Origin: JACVRW01 sp963812415
Lineage (GTDB): Bacteria > Actinomycetota > Thermoleophilia > Solirubrobacterales > Thermoleophilaceae
Length of the DNA: 64,000 bases
Assembly (NCBI GenBank): GCA_963812415.1
Contig: CAWEVH010000029.1
Location: forward strand, 62,001 to 126,000
Direction: 5' to 3'
A program made the translations under genes and the position numbers. How positions within the stretch are numbered: position 1 is the first letter of the stretch; every line of letters begins with the position of its first letter. Below, piece by piece: positions 1-9,888 of this stretch. Under the pieces are notes generated by a model. That model ran no database searches and had not been told where the DNA came from. It saw only the letters and a list, made by a program, of their open reading frames with translations.

Positions 1-423
1 TCACTCGCGTCGATCGGCGCGGTGCGGACGGCGAGCCCGTGGTCGGCCGCCACCAGCAGCCAGGGCGAGATGTTCGCGTCGTGGTCGAGCTGGGTGACGA
101 CGATCTCGTCGCCCGGCTGGAGCGTCCGCGCGACCGCGTGCGCGAGCAGGAAGTTGAGCGTGGTCATGTTCGCGCCGAAGGCGATCCCGTCCGGGTGCCC
201 GCCCGTGAAGTCGGCGCGGCGCGGCGCGCCCGCGCGCCATCACCTCCACGGACGCCGCGCTCGTGGCGAACGCGCCGCCGAGGTTGGCGTTCGGTCGGGC
301 AGGCAGGCGGCGATCGCCTCGAGCACCTCGGCCGGCACCTGCGACCCGCCCGGGCCCGTCGAGGTAGGCGGCGCCGCCGGAGAGGGCGGGAAAGCGGTCG
401 CGGACGGCGTCGACGTCGAGCAT
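1..423 (-). CDS. Class V aminotransferase (cysteine desulfurase-like), 5' part
   Basis: This is the N-terminal third of a PLP-dependent class V aminotransferase; the rest lies beyond the left edge, so the PLP lysine is not visible. It starts at ATG 423 with MLDVDAVRDRFPAL, typical of the family's first helix, followed in a shifted frame by QVPAEVLEAI and then FGANMTTLNFLLA and QLDHDANISPW. The last segment is characteristic of the cysteine desulfurase-like (IscS/SufS-type) subgroup. Frame changes near 345-360 and near 230 break the reading frame and are probably sequence errors. It lies 30 bp downstream of aconitase on the same strand, so co-transcription is possible. The substrate cannot be stated from this fragment. 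Confidence 0.75.
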   Translation of the reverse strand: MLDVDAVRDRFPALSGGAAYLDGPGRVAGAGRGARGDRRLPARPNANLGGAFATSAASVEVMARGRAAPRRLHGRAPGRDRLRREHDHAQLPARARGRADAPAGRRDRRHPARPRREHLALAAGGGRPRARRPHRADRRE

Positions 424-453
424 CGGCGCGACGATACCGGCAGCGCCGCGGCG

Positions 454-3190
<2,737 letters not shown>

Positions 3191-3210
3191 GTCCTAGACA
3201 CTACCCGGCG

Positions 3211-4248
3211 ATGATCGACCTCGCCTGCGTTGTCCACCTGCACTCGCTCTACTCGGACGGGACCGGCACCGTGCCCGAGATCGCGAAGGCCGCGAGCCGG
3301 GCGCGCGCCGACGTGGTGCTGCTCACCGATCACGACTCGCTCGAGGCCAAGCGACGGGGCGAGGAGGGCTGGTACGGCGAGGTGCTCCTGCTCGCGGGCG
3401 TGGAGGTCTCGCCGCGCGAGCGCAACCACTACCTCGCCTTCGGCATCGACGAGGAGATCGACCACCAGGGCCTCGACGGCGCCGGGATCTGCGAGGCCGT
3501 GCGCCGCGCCGGCGGGTTCGGCTTCGCGGCCCATCCGTTCTCGAGCGGGTCCGAGCGCTTCAAGCGCGTCGGCGAGGGAATGCCCTTCGACGGGCTGCAC
3601 TCCGACGCGCTGCACGGCATCGAGCTGTGGAGCTTCGTCAACGACACCGCCGAGGCGGTGGCCAGCATCCCCGAGCTGCTGCGCTTCGTGCTCACGCCGG
3701 GGCGCGTGCTCCAGCACCCGCCCGAGCGCAACATGCGCGCCTGGGACGAGCTCTGCCGGACCCGGCGAGTCGTGGCGCTCGGCGGCCTCGACGCCCACCA
3801 GTTCGGCAAGCGAATCGGCCCGGTGGTGCCGCTTCGTGTGATGGCCTACCACCGCTCATTCCGCTTCATCCGCACGCACGTGCTCTGCGAGGAGGCGCCC
3901 ACCCGCGAGCTCGACCACGACCGCGAGCAGGTCTTCGACGCGCTCCGGAGCGGTCGCTGCTACATCGCGGTCGACTCGCTGGCCCCGGCCCGGGGCTTCC
4001 GCTTCGAGGCGGACGACGTGCCGATGGGCGGCGAGGCGCCCGCCGGACCCCGGACGCTCACGGTGCGGACGCCGCTGCCGGCGCGCCTGCGCCTGCTGCG
4101 CGACGGCCGCGAGGTCGCGCGCGCCGCGGGCACGATGCTCGACCACGAGGTCGAGGAGCCCGGCGCCTACCGCGTGGAGGCGGTGCGCCACTCGAAGGGC
4201 CGCGACTGCACCTGGATCATCTCGAATCCGGTGTACCTGAGGGCGTAG
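3211..4248 (+). CDS. PHP-domain metal-dependent phosphoesterase
   Basis: This 345-residue protein belongs to the PHP superfamily, metal-dependent phosphoesterases related to histidinol phosphatase and the polymerase PHP domain. Metal-ligand motifs are visible in order: HLHSLYSDGTG near residue 8, LLTDHDSL near 38, GVEVS, AAHPFSSG near 110, and GGLDAHQFG near 193. The C-terminal roughly 90 residues form a separate beta-rich domain (FRFEADDVPMGGEAP, then VRTPLPARLRLLRDG) of the kind appended to secreted or sugar-linked PHP proteins. I chose ATG 3211 because the PHP fold begins immediately there; an upstream in-frame extension runs antisense through acnA and is not credible. No signal peptide is seen, so it should be cytosolic. 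The substrate is unknown. Confidence 0.85.
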   Translation: MIDLACVVHLHSLYSDGTGTVPEIAKAASRARADVVLLTDHDSLEAKRRGEEGWYGEVLLLAGVEVSPRERNHYLAFGIDEEIDHQGLDGAGICEAVRRAGGFGFAAHPFSSGSERFKRVGEGMPFDGLHSDALHGIELWSFVNDTAEAVASIPELLRFVLTPGRVLQHPPERNMRAWDELCRTRRVVALGGLDAHQFGKRIGPVVPLRVMAYHRSFRFIRTHVLCEEAPTRELDHDREQVFDALRSGRCYIAVDSLAPARGFRFEADDVPMGGEAPAGPRTLTVRTPLPARLRLLRDGREVARAAGTMLDHEVEEPGAYRVEAVRHSKGRDCTWIISNPVYLRA

Positions 4249-4250
4249 CC

Positions 4251-4277
4251 GACAAATGGGGTCTCCACCCCATTGTC
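4251..4277. repeat. Imperfect hairpin GACAAATGGGGT / ACCCCATTGTC
   Basis: An 11-12 bp inverted repeat with a single-base bulge and a 4-nt CTCC loop begins 2 bp after the PHP stop codon. There is no T-tract, so it is not a classical intrinsic terminator. It could still act as a 3' stem for the PHP mRNA or be a copy of a dispersed repeat. Confidence 0.55.
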
Positions 4278-4308
4278 AGCCGCCCGCGGAACTAGTGCAA
4301 TCTGGCAC

Positions 4309-4497
4309 ATGGCCCACTACCGGTGTCCAACCTGTCACGACGAGGTCGACGTGGACGGGTTCGCGCGTGTGACGTGGTGCAACGCGTGCGGGCAGCCGCT
4401 CACGATGCTCGACCTCCTACCGGTTCGCCCCGTCCTCGAACGGAGCGAGCCAGGGCCGGCCTCGGCTCACGAAGGGGAGCCTGCCGCGCTGGCATAA
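4309..4497 (+). CDS. Small zinc-ribbon protein
   Basis: This 62-residue protein has one clear zinc-ribbon: CPTCH at residues 5-9 and WCNACGQPL near residues 24-32, giving two CxxC knuckles that would bind one zinc ion. The remaining 30 residues are low-complexity and rich in Pro/Glu. An in-frame ATG at 4273 lies inside the preceding hairpin, so ATG 4309 (MAHYRCPTC) is preferred. It follows the PHP gene on the same strand but is separated by the hairpin. Function is unknown; such small ribbons are often nucleic-acid or protein-binding adaptors. Confidence 0.55.
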   Translation: MAHYRCPTCHDEVDVDGFARVTWCNACGQPLTMLDLLPVRPVLERSEPGPASAHEGEPAALA

Positions 4498-4502
4498 ACC
4501 GA

Positions 4503-5511
4503 TCACCTCGGGGCCGCCGAGGCCGGACGCGCCGGAGAGCGCAGGCCGGACGGTGGGGCCATCCGAGGCAACACGCGACCACGCGGGCGCCGGGGCCGGG
4601 TCATCCGGGCGGCGTCCACGAGAAGGCGGAGCCCTGCGCCCGGGCGCCGCGCGCCCCGAAGGGCGGGCGCGGCGCCCGGGCGTTGCCCATCTGCGATCCG
4701 GGGGAGCTCGCCGTGAATCGTCACGACCGATTCCACGAGCATGTTGTTGGGCACCCGCACCCGGCCGTCGGCCGTGCGGATCACGGTCGCGTCCGTCTCG
4801 ATCCCGACGATCTGCCCGCGTAGGTCGCCGACGCTGATCGTCTCGCCGACGGCGAACGAGGCGCGCACGAAGCGGCCCGCGTTGAGCGCCCGCGCGACCT
4901 CCCGGCCTCCGAGCCCGAAGGCGATGGCGAACGTGGCCGCCACCGCCGCCAGCACGATCCCGAGCACCAGCGTGAGGATGTCGGCGTCACGCCGATCTGG
5001 GCCGCGGCCGTGATCGCGAAGAGCGCCAGCGTCGCGGCCTGGGCGAGCTGGCCGAGCGGCACCGGGAAGTCCATCTGGTAGGTCACGCGATCCACCCACT
5101 CCCGGACCAGTCCGGCGAGGATGACTCCGGCGAGGATCAGGGCGAGCGCGACAAGGACGTTCGGGAGGAACAGCACCGCCTCGTTCAGCGACTGGCTCAA
5201 AGGCTCGAGGCCGAGAAGCGTGAGCGCCGCGAAGATCACGATCACGCTCACGATGATCCTGCACACCGGTCCCGACGAGCGGCTGAGAGCGACGTTCTCA
5301 GGCCGGCCCTGGCCAGCGTGTCGTTCACCCGCCAACGCGCCCCCAGGTCGTCGAGGCCCGCGGCCTGTAGTGCGCGCCGGACCGCAGCGGCCGAGCAGGC
5401 GTGCCAGCAACAGCCCGATGAGGAGCAGGGCGATCGCGCCGGCGAGCTGTGGAAGGAAGTCGCCGAGGCTCTCCCGGCTCGTTCGAGAACGCTGGTCGCG
5501 TGCGTCATCAC
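4503..5511 (-). CDS. MscS-like mechanosensitive channel family protein (frame lesions)
   Basis: This is an integral membrane protein of the MscS superfamily with a conserved TM-helix region. Segments in order: MMTHATSVLERAG at the start, a first TM segment, RALQAAGLDDLGARWRVNDT, TM helices around IIVSVIVIFAALTLLGLEPL and VLVALALILAGVILAGLV, then after a lesion DADILTLVLGIVLAAVAATF and AIAFGLGGREVARALNAG (the pore-lining helix end). The beta domain follows with FAVGETISVGDLRGQIVGI and VRVPNNMLVESVVT. Lesions lie near 5280 and 4994. The C-terminal roughly 60 residues after VESVVTIHGE are Arg/Pro/Ala-rich and may be an artefact of another lesion. It is a paralogue of the protein at 6476, with an ECF sigma gene between them. 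Confidence 0.8.
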
Positions 5512-5649
5512 GCCCTCCTTGGCTCGAGCAGAATCCTCATCGCCGAGCCCGCCGCGCCGATCATTCCGCCGGCGGTTCCGAGATAAGGCCGGATCGCTCG
5601 CTGCCAGCGTGCCGAGCTGACAACGCGAGCGGTGAGAGTCGGCGGCGCC

Positions 5650-5739
5650 TCAGGCGCGATGGGTCCCGAGGTTGTCGAGATGGGTGAGCAGGCGCCGCTC
5701 GGCGGGACTCTCGGCGCCCGAGCCGAGGTCGTCTGTCAC
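5650..5739 (-). CDS. Possible 29-residue ORF coupled to the sigma factor
   Basis: A GTG overlaps the sigma factor's TGA (GTGA) and opens a 29-residue frame, VTDDLGSGAESPAERRLLTH then LDNLGTHRA and TGA. Its composition is acidic and hydrophilic and it has no recognised domain. The position is where an anti-sigma gene often sits, but the next 130 bp hold no continuation. It may be a real coupled small ORF or a remnant. Confidence is low. Confidence 0.25.
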   Translation of the reverse strand: MTDDLGSGAESPAERRLLTHLDNLGTHRA

Positions 5740-6302
5740 CGGGGAAGCTCCCAGTCGTACGTGTTGCGCCTGAGCAGATCGATCAGTTCGCCACGGGCGC
5801 GGTGCAACCGGCCCTTCACGCTCCCGAGCGGCGTCTCCGTGACCTCCGAGATCTCCTCGTAGCGTCAGCCCCTCGATGTCGCGAAGCACGAGGACCGCGC
5901 GATGGGGCGCGGACAGGAGCCGCAGCTTCGCCTCCAGGCGATCGCGCCGCTCGTGTTCCTCGAGCGACTCCACCGGCATTCGGTCGCGATCGGGATCGCG
6001 CGATCCTCGAGCGGCTCTCCCGCCGTGTCGACGGGCTCGGGCACACGCCGCGCAACGTGGTTCAGCGCCGCGTTGTGCGTGATCCGCAGGAGCCAGGCTC
6101 GAAAAGGCGCGTCGCCGCGAAAGCCCGGCAGCCGGTGGAAGGCGCGTAGAAAGGCGTCCTGGCTCACGTCCTCGGCATCGTCGCGGCCGACGGTTCGAGC
6201 GGCAACGCGATAGACCACAGCGCGGTGGCGCTCGACGAGCGTCTCGAAGGCCACGAGGTCGCCCGCCACCGTTCGTTCGACCAACTCTTGATCGGGGTCC
6301 AT
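5736..6302 (-). CDS. ECF-subfamily RNA polymerase sigma factor
   Basis: A group 4 (ECF) sigma factor of about 188 residues that recruits RNA polymerase to alternative promoters. Region 2 is clear: LVERTVAGDLVAFETLVERH, then AEDVSQDAFLRAFHRLPGFR and FRAWLLRITHNAALNH. After a lesion near 6000, a second frame gives RLEAKLRLLSAPHRAVLVLR. After another near 5864 the region 4 helix-turn-helix reads YEEISEVTETPLGSVKGRLH, ending in DWELPR and TGA. The start is ATG 6302 (MDPDQELVERT); an in-frame upstream ATG at 6341 would add 13 residues. No full anti-sigma gene follows. It diverges from the MscS-like gene at 6476 and is flanked on the other side by a second MscS-like gene, which suggests a cell-envelope or osmotic response. 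Confidence 0.85.
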
Positions 6303-6375
6303 CGCGCTGCCATTACCCGCGCGCGCCAGCTCTCGACACACATTCCACCCAGGGGACCGCGCAGGGACGCGGAGA

Positions 6376-6425
6376 GTTACAGCTCGCGCAGGTTCCTGTA
6401 ACCCAGGACGTGGGACCCCTGTCTC
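6376..6425 (+). promoter_or_regulatory. Palindrome and possible ECF-type promoter in the divergent region
   Basis: GTTACAG (6376-6382) and CTGTAAC (6396-6402) form a perfect 7-bp inverted repeat between the ECF sigma gene and the MscS-like gene. On the plus strand TGTAACC (6397-6403) is followed after 17 nt by GTCTC, which resembles an ECF -35/-10 arrangement. On the minus strand the same spot contains GGAACC. I infer a control region for one or both divergent genes; the exact start sites are not determinable here. Confidence 0.3.
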
Positions 6426-6475
6426 GATGGGTGGCAGGACAGATCGACCGTCAACGAGGAAGAAGGTGATACGCA

Positions 6476-7237
6476 GTGTTCACAGCCGCAGTCGAGATAT
6501 CGGAGAGCCTCCAGCAAGGCCTGGATGATCTGATCGGGTTCCTTCCGAGACTGGTCGGCTTCTTGATCATCCTGCTGGTGGGGTATCTGATCGCCAAGGT
6601 GCTCCAGAAGGTCATCACTGTGGCCCTCGAGAAGATTGGGACCGATCGGGCCCTCACCGCCGGAGCGAGCGGGACCTACGTGGAGCGAGTGATGCCCGAT
6701 GCCTCGCCCTCACGGGTGATCGGGAAGGTCGTGTTCTGGTTCGTGCTGCTCGGCGCGCTGTCGATCGCGATCACCTCACTCGGCATCAACGCCCTGAACG
6801 ACTTCCTGGCGGACGTCTTCAGCTACCTGCCGAACGTGGTGGCGGCGATCCTGATCTTCGTGGTGGCCGGAGCGCTGGCGAGCTGGCTCGGCCGGGCGGC
6901 ATCCAATCTGCTGGGTGACAGCGCCCACCGGCAAGCTCGCGGCGACGGCTCTGCCCGTCCTCGTGATGGCGATTGCAGTGTTCATGATCCTGAACCAGCT
7001 TCGGATCGCCACCGACATCGTGACGATCACCTACGCGGCGCTCTTGGGCGCGGTGGCGCTCGGAATGGCGCTGGCCTTCGGCCTGGGCGGTCGCGACGTC
7101 GCGTCGCGGATGCTCGAGGACGCGTACGCCGTGGCCGAGCAGGGAGCGGGCCGAGTCCGGCAAGCGCTTCCAGCGCTCGCCCGAGACGCCGACGGCGGCG
7201 CAGCCCGACCAGCGAAAGCCGGCCGGCTGGGACGTAG
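6476..7237 (+). CDS. MscS-like conserved TM-helix membrane protein (frame lesions)
   Basis: A membrane protein with at least four predicted TM helices. It starts at GTG 6476 with AAGGTGA as ribosome site 7 nt upstream. Visible segments: MFTAAVEISESLQQGLDDLI, a TM segment FLIILLVGYLIAKVLQKVI, VVFWFVLLGALSIAITSLGI, and LPNVVAAILIFVVAGALASW. After one inserted base near 6920 comes LPVLVMAIAVFMILNQL and LLGAVALGMALAFGLGGRDV. This matches the conserved TM-helix family related to MscS, but the soluble MscS beta domain is absent. The C-terminus after about 7150 is ambiguous: a second frame gives a natural hydrophilic tail (SPETPTAAQPDQRKPAGWDV) running into the next gene's start, so the true stop may lie nearer 7260. 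It is the paralogue of the 4503-5511 gene. Confidence 0.75.
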   Translation: MFTAAVEISESLQQGLDDLIGFLPRLVGFLIILLVGYLIAKVLQKVITVALEKIGTDRALTAGASGTYVERVMPDASPSRVIGKVVFWFVLLGALSIAITSLGINALNDFLADVFSYLPNVVAAILIFVVAGALASWLGRAASNLLGDSAHRQARGDGSARPRDGDCSVHDPEPASDRHRHRDDHLRGALGRGGARNGAGLRPGRSRRRVADARGRVRRGRAGSGPSPASASSARPRRRRRRSPTSESRPAGT

Positions 7238-7265
7238 ACCAACCAGATCGAGACGGACGGAAGCG

Positions 7266-7627
7266 ATGGGCAACCACATGGCTAAGAACGTCGGAGAAAC
7301 GCTGCGCGACTCGGCCAACGAGGTCGTGCAGCAGGCCGCCAGGAGTGTGACCACGACGACCGGCGCCGCAGCGCGCGCCGGTCCAGGTATGCGCGGAATG
7401 GCCTAGGAGCGGGCCTCGTCGCGCTGCCGCTAGCGGCGAAGGCCGCGAGCGGCCCGATCAAGCGCAGGGTCGCCGTGGGCGCAGCGAAGCAGACCGCAAA
7501 GGCGCCGGCTCGGGCAGCAAAGAAGTCCACTCGGGCCGCGACGAAGCCGGCTCGGGGCGCGGCGAAGAAGCCGGCTCGGGCCGCGAAGAAGCCGGCTCGG
7601 GCCCGTAGCCGATCCGCGAAGGGCTGA
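7266..7627 (+). CDS. Histone H1-like Ala/Lys/Pro-tailed small protein (one frame lesion)
   Basis: A protein of about 120 residues not matching an enzyme family. The N-terminal part (MGNHMAKNVGETLRDSANEV, then VQQAARSVTTTTGAAARAG) looks helical. After a frame change near 7380 a hydrophobic/Gly stretch (NGLGAGLVALPLAAKAA) leads into a strongly basic tail with tandem KKPARAA-type repeats, from about 7490 to the TGA at 7625. Such tails are typical of bacterial H1-like nucleoid proteins and of linkers that bind DNA or anionic polymers. ATG 7266 and ATG 7278 are both possible starts. It follows the MscS-like gene closely and is 4 bp from a 37-residue ORF, so the three are probably one transcript. 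Function is inferred from composition only. Confidence 0.55.
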
Positions 7628-7631
7628 ACCG

Positions 7632-7745
7632 ATGGGACTGCTCCGCGGCCTGTTCAGAGCGGTCGGAGGGCTGCTCACCGGGGTGGTGGGCCTGATTGAG
7701 GGCCTAGTCGAGGGCTTAGGACGCCTCCTCCGCAGACTCGTGTAG
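7632..7745 (+). CDS. 37-residue Gly/Leu-rich amphipathic peptide
   Basis: ATG 7632, 4 bp after the preceding stop, opens a 37-residue frame that begins MGLLRGLFRAVGGLLTGVVG and ends LGRLLRRLV before TAG at 7743-7745. It has alternating Gly and Leu/Val with regularly spaced Arg and two Glu, consistent with an amphipathic or membrane-inserting helix. No family is recognised. The tight spacing and codon use like its neighbours favour a real small gene, perhaps a subunit or regulator of the MscS-like protein upstream. It resembles short membrane peptides in general, but no toxin motif is evident. Confidence 0.45.
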   Translation: MGLLRGLFRAVGGLLTGVVGLIEGLVEGLGRLLRRLV

Positions 7746-7754
7746 ACGAGCTAC

Positions 7755-8594
7755 TCAGGCGTCGCGCGGTGCCAGCGAGGCGCCGCGCGACGCCCCCGCG
7801 CTCGCCGCCACCACGAGCAGGATCGCCACGATCTCGCGCGCGCTCAGGTCCTCGCCAAGGACGATGAAGCCCGCCAGGGCAGCCGCGCCCGGCTCGAGCG
7901 ACATCAGCACGCCGAACACCCCCGTGGGCATCCGCCTGAGGGCGTCCATCTCGAGCGTGTACGGAATCGCCGACGAGAGCAGCGCGACGCCGAGCGCCAC
8001 CGCCAGGACCGCCGGCTCAGCCAGCTCGGCGCCGCCACGCGCCACGCCCACCGGCGTCAGCGCAAGCGCGGCCACGACCATGGCGAGCGCCAGGCCGTCG
8101 CCGCCCTCGAACACGCGTCCCACCCGTGCGGTCAGCACGATGTAGGCCGCCCAGAACCCGCCCGCGAGCAGCGCCAGGGCCACCCCGACCAGGTCGAGGC
8201 CGCCCGATCCGAAATCCGACAGCAGCACGATGCCGAGCGCGGCGAGGCCCACCCAGATCAGGTCGACGGCACTGCGCGAGCCGACCACCGCCACCCCGAG
8301 CGGTCCCACGAACTCGAGCGTGACCGCCACCCCGAGGGGGATCCGCTCGAGCGAGGCGTAGAACGACAGGTTCATCGCCGCCAGCACGATCCCGAACAGC
8401 ACGAGCAGCCAGAGCGCCCGCCGCGAGGGCACGCGCAGCGACGGCCGGAAGACCACCATCAGCGCAAGCGCGGCGAACAGCACGCGCAGGAAGACGGTGC
8501 CGGCCACGCCGACCTCGTCGAACAGGCCCTTGGCGAGGGCGGCGCCGAACTGCACGGAGCAGATCGCGACGATCACGAGGAGCACGGGGGGCAC
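7755..8594 (-). CDS. EamA/DMT-family transporter
   Basis: A 10-TM transporter of the drug/metabolite superfamily of about 279 residues, with two EamA repeats. Signature stretches are FGAALAKGLFDEVGVAGTVF, LRVLFAALALMVVF, YASLERIPLGVAVTLEFVGP in the first half, and SSAIPYTLEMDALRRMPTGV, then FGVLMSLEPGAAALAGFIVL in the second. The latter is very like the RhtA/YddG-type inner membrane exporters. The start is GTG 8594 (VPPVLLVIVAI); the longer in-frame extension is Pro/Arg-rich shadow. It diverges from the PLP enzyme at 8612 with only 17 bp between start codons. The likely role is export of amino acids or similar metabolites; the substrate is unknown. Confidence 0.88.
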   Translation of the reverse strand: MPPVLLVIVAICSVQFGAALAKGLFDEVGVAGTVFLRVLFAALALMVVFRPSLRVPSRRALWLLVLFGIVLAAMNLSFYASLERIPLGVAVTLEFVGPLGVAVVGSRSAVDLIWVGLAALGIVLLSDFGSGGLDLVGVALALLAGGFWAAYIVLTARVGRVFEGGDGLALAMVVAALALTPVGVARGGAELAEPAVLAVALGVALLSSAIPYTLEMDALRRMPTGVFGVLMSLEPGAAALAGFIVLGEDLSAREIVAILLVVAASAGASRGASLAPRDA

Positions 8595-8611
8595 GCGGCG
8601 ATAATGCCGGG

Positions 8612-9832
8612 ATGGCCGTCTCAGAGGTCTCGACCACACCCGCGCGCCCGCGCACCTACGAGGAGCTCGAGGCGATCTTCGCCGGCGTCGACGCGCCGTT
8701 CGCGTTCGTGGACATGGACGCGCTCTGGTCGAACGCGCGCGAGATGCTCGGCCGCGCGCGGGGGGTGCCGATCCGGGTGGCGAGCAAGTCGGTGCGCTGC
8801 CGCTCGCTGCTGGAGGCGATCGGGTCGGTTGCTGGATTCCAGGGCCTGATGACATTCACGCTGCCCGAGTCGCTCTGGCTCCACGGCCACGGCTTCCACG
8901 ACCTGCTGCTCGCCTATCCGAGCGCCGACCGCGTCGCGCTCGCCGAGCTGGCCCGGCTCGACGCCGAGCACGCGCCGATCGTGATGGTGGACTCCGTCGA
9001 CCAGCTCGACTTCATCGAGGATGCGGTCGGCGCCGCGGCCGGCGGGATCAGGGTCTGCATCGAGCTCGACACGGGCTGGTGGCCGCTCGGCGGGCGGATC
9101 AAGGTGGGCGCCAAGCGCTCCCCGCTGCGCACGCCCGCCGAGGCGCGCGCGCTGGCGGTCGAGATCGTGAGACGTCCCGGATTCGAGCTGTCGGCCCTCA
9201 TGGGCTACGAGGCTCACATCGCCGGCCTCGGCGACCGCCCGCTGGGAAAGGCCTTGCAGGCGCCGCTGATCCGGGCCATGAAGCGCCGCTCCGCCGCCGA
9301 GATCGCCGAGCGGCGGGCCGCCGTCGTGGAGGCGGTGCGCGAGGTCGCGCCGCTCGAGATCGTGAACGGCGGCGGGACGGGCAGCATCCACAGCACGCGC
9401 GAGGAGTCCGTGGTCACCGAGATCACCGCCGGATCCGGCTTCTACGCGCCCACGCTCTTCGATCGCTACGCCTCGTTCAGGCTCACGCCCGCCGCGATGT
9501 TCGCGATGCCGGTGGTGCGGCGGCCGAGCGGCGGCGTGGCCACGCTGCTCGGCGGCGGCTACCACGCCTCGGGCGCCCCCGGCGCGGACCGGCTGCCCGC
9601 GCCCCACCTGCCGAGCGGCCTGAGACTCGACCCGCAGGAGGGCGCCGGGGAGGTCCAAACGCCGGTAATCGGCGCCGCCGCCGCTAGCCTGCGGGTCGGC
9701 GACGACGTCTATCTGCGTCACGCCAAGGCAGGCGAGCTGTGCGAGCGATTCAACAGTCTCTACCTCGTGAGCGGCGACGAGATCGTCGAGGAGGTGCCCA
9801 CCTATCGCGGCGAGGGCCGCTGCGAGCTCTAG
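8612..9832 (+). CDS. PLP-dependent amino acid deaminase/aldolase (alanine racemase-like fold)
   Basis: This intact 406-residue protein has the alanine racemase N-terminal TIM-barrel fold of the D-threonine aldolase/amino acid deaminase group. The PLP lysine is most likely in IRVASKSVRCRSLLEA near residue 57, next to FAFVDMDALWSNA, the usual barrel entry. Further family features are LAYPSADRVAL, IELDTGWWPLGGRIKVG, LMGYEAHIAGLGD, VNGGGTGSIHST near residue 255 (phosphate-binding Gly-rich loop) and VGDDVYLRHAKAGELCERFN near the C-terminus, which carries the His metal-ligand region. It probably acts in the cytosol on a D- or beta-hydroxy amino acid. A divergent EamA exporter lies next to it. The exact substrate cannot be read from sequence. 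Confidence 0.85.
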   Translation: MAVSEVSTTPARPRTYEELEAIFAGVDAPFAFVDMDALWSNAREMLGRARGVPIRVASKSVRCRSLLEAIGSVAGFQGLMTFTLPESLWLHGHGFHDLLLAYPSADRVALAELARLDAEHAPIVMVDSVDQLDFIEDAVGAAAGGIRVCIELDTGWWPLGGRIKVGAKRSPLRTPAEARALAVEIVRRPGFELSALMGYEAHIAGLGDRPLGKALQAPLIRAMKRRSAAEIAERRAAVVEAVREVAPLEIVNGGGTGSIHSTREESVVTEITAGSGFYAPTLFDRYASFRLTPAAMFAMPVVRRPSGGVATLLGGGYHASGAPGADRLPAPHLPSGLRLDPQEGAGEVQTPVIGAAAASLRVGDDVYLRHAKAGELCERFNSLYLVSGDEIVEEVPTYRGEGRCEL

Positions 9833-9888
9833 CGGCGCCCGCGTCACGCTGTCCGCAACCGACCCGCCCAACGGGTGTTGGAGAACAG

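Noticed and set aside
4251..4277. Hairpin considered as a standard intrinsic terminator
   Set aside because: No U-tract follows on either strand, so it is reported as a repeat instead.
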